A stretch of 64,000 nucleotides of DNA from Candidatus Zixiibacteriota bacterium (lineage in GTDB: Bacteria > Zixibacteria > MSB-5A5 > UBA10806 > 4484-95): positions 1-64,000 of the forward strand of contig JAAEQD010000208.1 of assembly GCA_024231855.1 (NCBI GenBank). Reading direction: 5' to 3'. Below are positions 44,700 to 52,740 of this stretch, one piece after another (position 1 is the first letter of the stretch; every line of letters begins with the position of its first letter). The notes under the pieces were generated by a model that was given only the letters and a program-made list of their open reading frames with translations, searched no databases and was not told where the DNA came from. The position numbers were made by a program, and so were the translations under genes.

Positions 44700-46421
44700 C
44701 TAATATTCCTCGCAATTGGGCCAGCCCTCGGGAGCTTCCGTCGGCAGATCATCATATGTCGGCCAGGCCGGGGGATAGTCAGGGCACCAAGTGAGATCGG
44801 TCATACCTCGGAAATAGTTGACCATACGGGTAACATCACTGCCGAGTATATCGCAGTCGCCATTGACATCGGCCGACGCCCAGAAACCATCAAGATCGCA
44901 ACGATGTGTTTCAGCATGGCCGCCGCTGCGGAAATAGCCGACCAGGTAGGTGACATCGCCGCCTATTGCCATTGGCGGCCAGCCGCCATTTCGCATGCCG
45001 ATATCGCCGGGGAGGTACTCATAGCTTACCAGTCGCACCGGTGAGAATAACTGGGATAGGCTATAAAGCGGGCCGCCGCTGCAATCACCCAGGTAGGCCG
45101 GACCTTGATCAGGATCATAACCCGGTCCGATAGCATCGTTAACTATTAAGCCGCCTAAAGCATGATCTTCTGATGTATTAACCAAGAATGTCAAACCTAA
45201 TAATGGAGGATCCCCGGGAGCCATCTCAAATGGAGGGTCACCATAAGAACCATCCCTCATACCGAAGAATGAATAACTATCCCAGGTATTGCCAAAGCCA
45301 TCAGTCATATAATCTTCATTAAGATTGTTGAAGTCCTCAATAGACCATTGAGAAAATGGGTAATGAGTTTGGCTGTTAACGCTATCGCACGACTCAAAAT
45401 AACCATTATTTATGCCCAATGGGAACATTATATCTTCGCCGCAAACATGCTCCTGAGCCTGGAAATAGATGTTAACTTCGGTTTGACCACTAATTGGCGC
45501 GGTGATCGGTTCGCCGTCCAGATTACCCGCCCAGATAGTAACGTCAGTTGAGTCCGGCCAGAGGGAAACATCCAGACTGTCCCAAAACGAAATCTCGAAA
45601 TCTTCCACCGTGGTTTCGAAATATTCATCGTGGTTGAATTTGATCGTATAAGTTCCATCGTCTGCCATACAAAAATATGAACCATCTATCCAGGTCCAAT
45701 CCTCGTCGACTATTTCCTCCAAATCGTTTTCGATAGTAACATGAACACTTTCGATGGGAGCGTTATTAAGGTCGGTAGCAATACCATATAAAACCGACCG
45801 GAAAGAGGGCGGGGAAAACCACAAGCATGAATATGATTCAACCATAACGAAATCGGTCGTGCCAAGCGTGTCCGTGCAATGAGGAATAGCATCCTCATGG
45901 GGACCTCTGCCCGAACCTAAAGCGTCACAGATAGTTTGATCCAGAAGCCCGATATCGCGAACAGCGCGAATAGAATAGGTGAGAATCATGACCGGTACAT
46001 TATCTGAATGAAGAAAAGGGGCATCCGGGTAGATTGATCTGGCGTTACCGGTGAAAGAAAGGCTATGCCAGCCGGGAGGATTAGGATAATCGGATGTATC
46101 ATCGTTATAATCGCCGAATTCTTTAATCGACCAGCCGTTCTCGCCTTCAGTAAATGGCCAGTAGTATTGGCAGGAACTGGAATCAAAGTAATCGAAAATA
46201 TCGTATCTGGCTCCAAGTACATGATAAATGTCCCCAATCCAGATATCCGGATCACCCATATAAAAGACTGGCAATTCATTCCACATACCAATACCGACTG
46301 CCATATCAGAACCGTCCTCAGTACCTATAGCAAAGTAAGCGGTATCCTGCTGCGCGGCTGCCTGGCCAAAAGACAGAGCTATAACCATGACAATTATTAT
46401 GGAAATTACCACCTGGCTCAT
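44700..46421 (-). CDS. dockerin protein, cohesin-like modules, paralogue F
   Basis: 573 residues from ATG 46421 (GGAGG five bases upstream). Signal peptide MSQVVISIIIVMVIALSFGQAAA. The N-terminal module is the most diverged (LGARYDIFDYFDSSSCQYYWPFTEGENGW, GWHSLSFTG). A carboxypeptidase-regulatory-like domain, a second module with canonical LGINNGYFESC and WDSYSFFG, a dockerin with IGMRNGGWPPMAIGGDVTYLVGYF, and a tail ending EGWPNCEEY follow. It is the first gene of the six-gene unit F-E-D-C-B-A, with gaps of only 20-38 bp. A TTGACA on the minus strand (46540-46535) is a possible -35, but no good -10 is in place. Confidence 0.85.
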   Translation of the reverse strand: MSQVVISIIIVMVIALSFGQAAAQQDTAYFAIGTEDGSDMAVGIGMWNELPVFYMGDPDIWIGDIYHVLGARYDIFDYFDSSSCQYYWPFTEGENGWSIKEFGDYNDDTSDYPNPPGWHSLSFTGNARSIYPDAPFLHSDNVPVMILTYSIRAVRDIGLLDQTICDALGSGRGPHEDAIPHCTDTLGTTDFVMVESYSCLWFSPPSFRSVLYGIATDLNNAPIESVHVTIENDLEEIVDEDWTWIDGSYFCMADDGTYTIKFNHDEYFETTVEDFEISFWDSLDVSLWPDSTDVTIWAGNLDGEPITAPISGQTEVNIYFQAQEHVCGEDIMFPLGINNGYFESCDSVNSQTHYPFSQWSIEDFNNLNEDYMTDGFGNTWDSYSFFGMRDGSYGDPPFEMAPGDPPLLGLTFLVNTSEDHALGGLIVNDAIGPGYDPDQGPAYLGDCSGGPLYSLSQLFSPVRLVSYEYLPGDIGMRNGGWPPMAIGGDVTYLVGYFRSGGHAETHRCDLDGFWASADVNGDCDILGSDVTRMVNYFRGMTDLTWCPDYPPAWPTYDDLPTEAPEGWPNCEEY

Positions 46422-46590
46422 ACTAACCTCCAATCTATACTCATCTTTTATTATCAAAATATTCGCGACAAGACCGTGCTGCAGACCAAAGGGTATTTAT
46501 AACCCTATAATAATTAATTATATTACGTGGATCGTGTCAAGTAAATAATTTATATAAGTCCATTTTTGTTTCGGGGCTAAAAACAAGAAA

Positions 46591-46610
46591 AGGCGGCCAT
46601 TTGACCGCCT
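46591..46610 (-). terminator. terminator after the subtilisin gene
   Basis: AGGCGG/CCGCCT stem with 8-nt loop, followed on the minus strand by a T-rich tail (forward AAAACAAGAAA), 27 bp past the stop at 46637. Confidence 0.7.
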
Positions 46611-46636
46611 TAATATCTAATTAGTATCAAATTCTA

Positions 46637-49600
46637 TTACTCTGTTGGCATTATCGACCATTCGCCTGGATCATCGCCCAATGGGAGCATGATCGGCGGT
46701 GTTTCGGGACACCAGAGAATTGCGGGCTGGACCTGGCGGAAATAGTTCACCAGGAAGGTGACATCCGAACCGATCAACTGGCAATCGCCGTTGGCGTCGG
46801 CGGCCGAGTAGAGCCAATCCGCCGCGGATTCGTTATAGCAGCTATCCGGTGGCGGCGCTCCGCCCATTCCGAAATAGTTCACCAGGAATGTCACATCGCT
46901 ACCGATAACCTGCTCATCGCCGTTGGCGTCGCCCGGCACATAATCGCACCCGCTGGGGGCTTCAACGAAGGACAGCAGGCTGTGATATTCATATACATAG
47001 TAGCTGAAATCACCGGATGTATCGCCGGCATTCGATGGTCCCTGGTAAGGGCTCAAGCCGGGTCCTATGGCCGGTAGTGTTTGACCGATCAAACCGGGAT
47101 TATCCGGCGTCTGAACGATAAACCTCATTACCCGAAGCGGCGTTTCCGAATGCAGCCACGGCGCGTCATCGCGCGAATTGGCAATTCTGCTGAATCCGAC
47201 GAACGACTGACTCGACCAGCCGGCCGGATTCGGGGGAGAGCTGTAAGGCGACAGGAATTCCGCCACATTCCATTCGGAAAGCGGATAGTAGACAATCGAT
47301 TCGGTCTCGGAAATCATCGAATCGATATACTGATCGTTGGCGCCCAGGCAGAGATGCATATCTCCTACATAGCCGGTTACGGGAGTCTGCACGAAAGCGT
47401 CGATGTAAACATTGCCATTTACCCGCGCTTCAACAGGCTCATCATCAGTCCTTCCATACCAGACAGTTACCGTGTTTAACAGCGAGGGTATGAATTGGAG
47501 TTCGCTGAATTGTTCCGATAGCTGATAGCCGAGTCCGCCAACGGTATCGCCGGCGTTGGATGGTCCCTGATATAAGTTCAGGCCGGGTCCGATAGCGGGA
47601 TGTGTTTCGCCTATTAAATCGTCATCATCGTTCGCTCGAATTATAAAGCTCATTACCTTCAGCGGCGATTCCGAGTGAAGCCAGGGAGTATCCGTAATCA
47701 TCGCGAGACGGGCAAATCCCATAAATGACTGGCTGGACCAGCCGGCCGGATTCGGCGGCGATCCCTGTTGGGCAAAGAATTCGGCCATTTGCCAATCGGT
47801 GAGCGGATAATAAAGTATCGGATCCGTTTCAGAAATCATGCTATCGATATAAAGATCATCAGCACCGAGGCAGACATGCATATCGGCGATATACGCCGAT
47901 TGCGGCGTTTGGACGTAAACATCCACCAGGAAATCATCTTCAAGCGGCGCTGGCACCGGCGAACCATCGAGATCGCCATACCAGATACTGACTATATCAA
48001 AGCTGTGACTTGTAGCTGAGGATGAGTTATTCGCCGGCACCTGGTCGGTGGCAAGCGTTGTGTAGGCGATTAAATCATAGCCGGCATTGAGAGTTGGGGT
48101 AAACTGCTCGGCGAATGTATATGTACTCGTGCTGTTATCGGGCATATTGACTATTGCAACAGTATCAGCCATCAAAGGAGTTGGCTCGCCTGTGTAATAG
48201 ATTTCGAAAACCGCGTCGAAAGTTTGGGAATCGCTGCCGAAATTGGTTATCTCAACCCTGAGCGGATAGCCAACCCCGGTGGCCATCGAATCGGGTGGGT
48301 TTAATATCTCAGTAACGCCTACATCATCGGTTAGAAGTAGATCAACAAACAGGTAAACCGGCAGAATGATCGTCGGGTTATTGGGGTCATTCGATGTGAT
48401 CGTGACCGATCCGCTATAGCTTCCGGGAGCCAGTGATGAGGCGTCAAATGTAATATCAACGGGATCCGTACCGGACGGTGTTACCGTACCACCGGAAGGC
48501 GATTCGCCTATCCAGGTGCGATTATCACTAACATTGTAAGTCAAATTGGCATCGCCTGAATTACTGATCAGTAATTCAAAAGCACTCGAATAACCGGAAT
48601 ATACGGTGTCATATATGGCGCTGACATTCAATTCGATAAGTGGAACAGGGGTTTCTGATACATTTAAAGTTACCGGGATATCAATATGAGGATTATTCGG
48701 TGAATTGTTTTCAAGATTGATATTGCCGGTATAGATGCCCTCCGCTAATTCTGACGCGTCAAAAGTAACGGTGACCTCGTCTGTGCCGCTGGCCGGCACC
48801 GACCCGTTTTCGGGATTTACGGAAAGCCAGGAACCGGCGCTGATTCGAATACTCATATTGCTATGTATATATGACGCGTTGTAGACTATCTGCAAACCAT
48901 CTGAGGCGCTGACCGCTTCTATGCCTATTGTATTCTCGCTGAGATTATGGCCGCCGGCATTTAAAGTTTGGTAATTGAAATCGATCTGGCCGCTGGAATA
49001 GAGTATCGCCTGGAATGTCGCGGACCCGGTTCCTCCAGACCAATCGTAAAACGGTACATCGATGAAACTGACTATAAACCGCGAATTGGCCGAATCGTAA
49101 TAGTATAAGACAGGTCCTCCATATTGAGGCGAAAAATCATCCCAGAAAGGCGCGATAAAATTATTTGGAGCGCTGCTATTCGGAATATTGGTATTAGTAT
49201 ATTCACCGCTGCCAGAGCCGAACGTTAAGATGCCGTTTGAACATATGTAGAGAGTGGAATAATTATTATCGTAAAACGGAAACGAAAAGCCGACTGATAT
49301 AGGCCCCGAATAGCCATCTTCACCGGGATCCACCGATGTACCATAACTGGAGATATCAACCCAGCTAACTGATGGGCCGCCCGACTCATCGGAATCTATC
49401 CAGGTATGCCCGTAGGCATCGGGGCCGCCCTCGTTTAGAATTACCGGTGGATAATATGGCTCTTCTACCGCGCCGGGCTTATCCGTATCGGTCATTTTAT
49501 ATCCCAACGGTTCGAGTGGGGCGGAGCTAATTTTAATCGGAATTTCCTGCCCGTTATCGAGTACCAGGCCGCTATATGTTTCGGTTGAAAGGCTGTAAAA

Positions 49601-51424
49601 TATCGTCCCTACTCCGGTGTTCGATATCGTTAAGTCCCTGTTAGTGGTTTCTCCCGGAGGAACCGAAACATTGTAAGAGACTGGAGAATATCCTATTATC
49701 GGCGGGTCGAGATAGAAATTCTGGCTGGTTGTGTCATCCAGGTGGATCGTGACATAACCGCTCTGTGAACCATATCCGGTATACGTGGCTTGAAGCTGAT
49801 ATGTTAGATCGGGTTCCAATGTCAGAAAATAATAACCCGAGCTGTTAGCGGTTGTCGATATCGATTCGCCTATTACGTTGATTGTGGCCGGCAGGGGAGA
49901 GTTATATGTCGCGTCCCTGACATAGCCCTCAACATAGCCTCTATCGGTCATAGCTAATTGAACAGCTTGATAGAGGTCAAGGTAGCCGTGGCCATACCAA
50001 TTATCTTCTCCGGTTGTACCGAGGTCAACGCAGCTTTGCAACATTATGTCTTTAACCTGATCCACGGAAAGGTTCGGATTGACTTGCCTTAATACCGCGA
50101 CCGCTCCGGTGATATGCGGACAGGCCATAGAGGTGCCGTTCCAGCCGCCCTGATATCCGCCGCCGGGCACGCTGCTGTACACATCAACACCTGGTGCGAC
50201 TAATTCGGGCTTAATATTCATATCACCCGAGGCACAATCGCAGGGTCCTCTTGAGGAAAAATCGGCGATCGGATAACCGGATGTGTGTCCATCAATGGCG
50301 CCAACCGCGAAAGCGTTGTAATAAGTGGTTGCTCTATCGGCGGGTGTTCTTAAGCTGTTAGCAACGTTACTTCCGCCATAATCACCCTCGTTACCGGCGG
50401 CAAATATTACCGCGCAACCGGCATTTTCGCAGCCGTCCATGGCGGTCCAGAAAGTGTTATCGCAATGGGGCACACCATGGAAAAACGGCGACCAACCCCA
50501 TGAATTTCCTACGGCGTCGGGGACATCATCCGTGGTAAACGGATTATTGTCCGGATCGGCGCAGAACTGGAACGAGGCGATCATTTGCTGGGTAGTTGCT
50601 CCGTTGTCGATCGTAGCGCACGCGATCCACTGAGCATCAATAGCAACGCCTACCGTATCGCTGCCGGAATTGGTCCGACCGCAAATAGTACCCATTGTAT
50701 GTGTACCGTGCGAACCGTAATCCGTGGGATATGTGGTACTACCGACAGGATCATACCAGCATTCGGAACTTGGGTGGCCGTTGTTGCCTCTCCAACGAGG
50801 CGATAATGCGGCGTGACCGCCGTCAACGCCTGTATCGATATTGGCTACCAACCGACCGGCGCCGGTATAGCCCATAGCCCATGCCTGTGGAGCGTTTATA
50901 ACATCCAATCCCTGAGAATGAGTGGAAATCAGCGGCGGTTCGCTATCGCTGATTATCGGTTTAATCGATTCTACCGGCATGTCGAATTCGATCACATCAA
51001 TCGCGTCCAAGGCCGCGATTTTCTTTATCGCTTCGGCAGTGCCTTCAAAAGCGACAATGTTGGCGATCCAGAAGTTCTGGATATCATCAACTTCGCCCTG
51101 AGCTTCGAGCTCGTGCAGGATTCTCAAAACAGGTCCTTGAGTCAAGGTAGCCTTTTGCTGAAGGCTCGTAATAACTTCATAGTGACGCTGCTCGAAGGTC
51201 GCTTTAGTATCTTTCAGGCGTTGGTTTAATGCCTCGTTATCAACCCTGTCTGCCAGCAGTGCGATCGCGCCGATCTTTTCGTTAGGACCGCTCTCGGCGA
51301 TAATTTTATCGAGCGGTGATTTGATTTCTCCGGCATTCGTTGATACTGTCGTTGCCAAGATGCATGCCAGGCAGAGGATCGGCACTACTATACCTATCCC
51401 CGTTGAAATTCTGGGAAAACGCAT
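46637..51424 (-). CDS. secreted subtilisin-like (S8) protease with dockerin
   Basis: 1595 residues from ATG 51424 (GAAAGGG upstream; a GTG two codons earlier is possible). Signal peptide, then a pro-region. The S8 domain has catalytic Asp197 (IDTGVDG), His239 (HGTHTMG) and Ser432 (GTSMACPH). Then come a carboxypeptidase-regulatory-like domain (YVEGYVRDATYNSPLPATINV), Ig-like domains with proline-rich starts (DVSWVDISSYGTSVD region, LSVNPENGSVPASGTDEVTVTFDA, WIGESPSGGTVTPSGTDPVDITFDA), a CARDB-like domain (DDVGVTEILNPPDSMATG), two cohesin-like modules (VCLGADDLYIDSM, LCLGANDQYIDSM) and a dockerin pair with normal-length loops (GDANGDEQVIGSDVTFLVNYF, ADANGDCQLIGSDVTFLVNYF). It lacks the GWPNCE end, finishing in EWSIMPTE. 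A protease carrying both a docking and a receptor-like module. Confidence 0.85.
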   Translation of the reverse strand: MRFPRISTGIGIVVPILCLACILATTVSTNAGEIKSPLDKIIAESGPNEKIGAIALLADRVDNEALNQRLKDTKATFEQRHYEVITSLQQKATLTQGPVLRILHELEAQGEVDDIQNFWIANIVAFEGTAEAIKKIAALDAIDVIEFDMPVESIKPIISDSEPPLISTHSQGLDVINAPQAWAMGYTGAGRLVANIDTGVDGGHAALSPRWRGNNGHPSSECWYDPVGSTTYPTDYGSHGTHTMGTICGRTNSGSDTVGVAIDAQWIACATIDNGATTQQMIASFQFCADPDNNPFTTDDVPDAVGNSWGWSPFFHGVPHCDNTFWTAMDGCENAGCAVIFAAGNEGDYGGSNVANSLRTPADRATTYYNAFAVGAIDGHTSGYPIADFSSRGPCDCASGDMNIKPELVAPGVDVYSSVPGGGYQGGWNGTSMACPHITGAVAVLRQVNPNLSVDQVKDIMLQSCVDLGTTGEDNWYGHGYLDLYQAVQLAMTDRGYVEGYVRDATYNSPLPATINVIGESISTTANSSGYYFLTLEPDLTYQLQATYTGYGSQSGYVTIHLDDTTSQNFYLDPPIIGYSPVSYNVSVPPGETTNRDLTISNTGVGTIFYSLSTETYSGLVLDNGQEIPIKISSAPLEPLGYKMTDTDKPGAVEEPYYPPVILNEGGPDAYGHTWIDSDESGGPSVSWVDISSYGTSVDPGEDGYSGPISVGFSFPFYDNNYSTLYICSNGILTFGSGSGEYTNTNIPNSSAPNNFIAPFWDDFSPQYGGPVLYYYDSANSRFIVSFIDVPFYDWSGGTGSATFQAILYSSGQIDFNYQTLNAGGHNLSENTIGIEAVSASDGLQIVYNASYIHSNMSIRISAGSWLSVNPENGSVPASGTDEVTVTFDASELAEGIYTGNINLENNSPNNPHIDIPVTLNVSETPVPLIELNVSAIYDTVYSGYSSAFELLISNSGDANLTYNVSDNRTWIGESPSGGTVTPSGTDPVDITFDASSLAPGSYSGSVTITSNDPNNPTIILPVYLFVDLLLTDDVGVTEILNPPDSMATGVGYPLRVEITNFGSDSQTFDAVFEIYYTGEPTPLMADTVAIVNMPDNSTSTYTFAEQFTPTLNAGYDLIAYTTLATDQVPANNSSSATSHSFDIVSIWYGDLDGSPVPAPLEDDFLVDVYVQTPQSAYIADMHVCLGADDLYIDSMISETDPILYYPLTDWQMAEFFAQQGSPPNPAGWSSQSFMGFARLAMITDTPWLHSESPLKVMSFIIRANDDDDLIGETHPAIGPGLNLYQGPSNAGDTVGGLGYQLSEQFSELQFIPSLLNTVTVWYGRTDDEPVEARVNGNVYIDAFVQTPVTGYVGDMHLCLGANDQYIDSMISETESIVYYPLSEWNVAEFLSPYSSPPNPAGWSSQSFVGFSRIANSRDDAPWLHSETPLRVMRFIVQTPDNPGLIGQTLPAIGPGLSPYQGPSNAGDTSGDFSYYVYEYHSLLSFVEAPSGCDYVPGDANGDEQVIGSDVTFLVNYFGMGGAPPPDSCYNESAADWLYSAADANGDCQLIGSDVTFLVNYFRQVQPAILWCPETPPIMLPLGDDPGEWSIMPTE

Positions 51425-51516
51425 AAACACCCTTTCCGAATTTAATGTTGAATTAAATTTTCTCTCAATACCTTGCTCAAAGAGGCTGAAGATTCACTCC
51501 ATCGGCCCACCCCTTA

Positions 51517-51545
51517 AATATGTCGACGAAAAGACATTTTGTCAA
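51517..51545 (-). promoter_or_regulatory. promoter of the subtilisin gene
   Basis: On the minus strand TTGACA (51545-51540), a 17-bp spacer and CATATT (51522-51517), about 90 bp before the ATG at 51424. Confidence 0.6.
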
Positions 51546-51665
51546 GTTTTATTTAGCTGACAGGTTTAGCATCATTCGTCGCTTGATGATTTATGTAACA
51601 AAAACTACTTATGGTCAAGCACGTTTTTGAATACAATCGCGATTCGGATTTTAGATTAATCTCAG

Positions 51666-52121
51666 CTATAAATGATTGAGAGAAAACGTGCCCTCTTTAC
51701 CGCTGAACTCCAGTAACTTTTCAGCTACGCTTCGACGATGGCAGATGTTATAATCACTCTCAACGCACATCAAGCATATTGTTTTATTTATAGAGAGATT
51801 ATATAGATCAGTTAAAGTATTGCTTTGAGTCGATAAATATTTATTATACTCTTTAAAGAAATAATCATAATCATGGTCACTTCTAACTTTATGACGAAGG
51901 TTTTGCGAGCTCCCAAGCCGGGGTAGATGTAAGTATTCTATATTCGTCCCGGCCAAATGAGCCGCCAGTTTTTTACTCGAAAAATCTTTGATCCTTGAAT
52001 ATGGTTTTTCCCGTATATCGACCAGAATGTCGATTAAATTTTCAGATAATATCTCGATAAAGGAGCCGATAGACCGGCCCTGATAGCCGATTGTATGAAT
52101 TTTCTCATCTTTTAATTTCAT
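51666..52121 (-). CDS. DUF488 family protein
   Basis: 151 residues: IHTIGYQGRSIGSFIEIL at the start and LVDIREKPYSRI, then CVESDYNICHRRSVAEKL near the end, the signature of the DUF488 family, where the Cys-His-Arg motif is the conserved core. The biochemical role is not well known. It stands alone, between surface-protein genes and a tRNA, with its own intergenic regions. Confidence 0.85.
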   Translation of the reverse strand: MKLKDEKIHTIGYQGRSIGSFIEILSENLIDILVDIREKPYSRIKDFSSKKLAAHLAGTNIEYLHLPRLGSSQNLRHKVRSDHDYDYFFKEYNKYLSTQSNTLTDLYNLSINKTICLMCVESDYNICHRRSVAEKLLEFSGKEGTFSLNHL

Positions 52122-52201
52122 GCCGATAACGATTTTAAGCGGCTTGCGGCCTATCTGTCAATAATTTAAACAAGTTAGCCAATCCCAGATATGTTTTTTC
52201 C

Positions 52202-52229
52202 TTGACTTTATCAAGGCGCCATCTATATT
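52202..52229 (+). promoter_or_regulatory. promoter of tRNA-Cys
   Basis: TTGACT (52202-52207), 16-bp spacer and TATATT (52224-52229), about 70 bp before the tRNA. Confidence 0.5.
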
Positions 52230-52300
52230 TTCGATAAAGTAAAGGGATACATCAAATTATTGTATCCTGAATTCGCGACAAACTTAATAGCGTTCCTTAA

Positions 52301-52372
52301 GGCGGCTTAGCCAAGTGGTAAGGCGGAGGTCTGCAAAACCTCTATTCTCCGGTTCGAATCCGGAAGCCGCCT
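52301..52372 (+). tRNA. tRNA-Cys (GCA)
   Basis: Acceptor stem GGCGGCT/AGCCGCC, D-arm with AAGTGGTAAGGC, anticodon stem GAGGT/ACCTC with CTGCAAA loop giving anticodon GCA, T-arm TCCGG-TTCGAAT-CCGGA and discriminator U, as usual for Cys. CCA is not encoded; a run of T follows and can end transcription. Confidence 0.95.
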
Positions 52373-52690
52373 TTTTTCTATGCCAGTAACTTACGCATAA
52401 CATTAATTAATTCAGTAGATTATACCTCGTTATGGGGATTGTTCTGTATATACTCTTGACAGTGGCTAACTGTAATCCATTAGACTAAATCTGACAAATA
52501 TAGCCTCAAACCAATGTAGCCTATGATTGTCCTGTCAAAGCTGAAATGTTGGGAATGAGATGAGGAGCCGCTGGTGATGTAGGTGAGGTAGTGGTGAGGG
52601 GCAATGTTTAATAATCCATGCAATATCTTAGTTTTACATTAAGTCGGTTTATTAAATCTTTGAGTCAGGACATTTGAACCGTAGAAATAT
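52373..52690. other. intergenic stretch, no gene seen
   Basis: About 320 bp after the tRNA with no open frame of interest. A G/T-rich patch (52561-52610, GGTGATGTAGGTGAGG-like) is the only notable composition; I cannot assign a function. Confidence 0.5.
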
Positions 52691-52717
52691 GAAGCCAGGA
52701 GGAATTCTCCTGGCTTC
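52691..52717 (-). terminator. terminator of the M28/dockerin gene
   Basis: 11-bp perfect stem GAAGCCAGGAG/CTCCTGGCTTC with a 5-nt loop, 24 bp past the stop at 52741 on the minus strand; the following bases are A/T rich but not a pure U-run. Confidence 0.65.
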
Positions 52718-52740
52718 AATTTGGAGTAAAACTATTTAAG

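Noticed and set aside
47081-47479. Open frame of 132 codons antisense to the subtilisin gene
   Set aside because: Basic, low-complexity shadow of the coding strand without start signals.
52301-52372. tRNA-Cys as an integration site of the capsid cassette
   Set aside because: It lies 22 kb away on the other side of many host-like genes, and no integrase or direct repeat of the tRNA end was seen.
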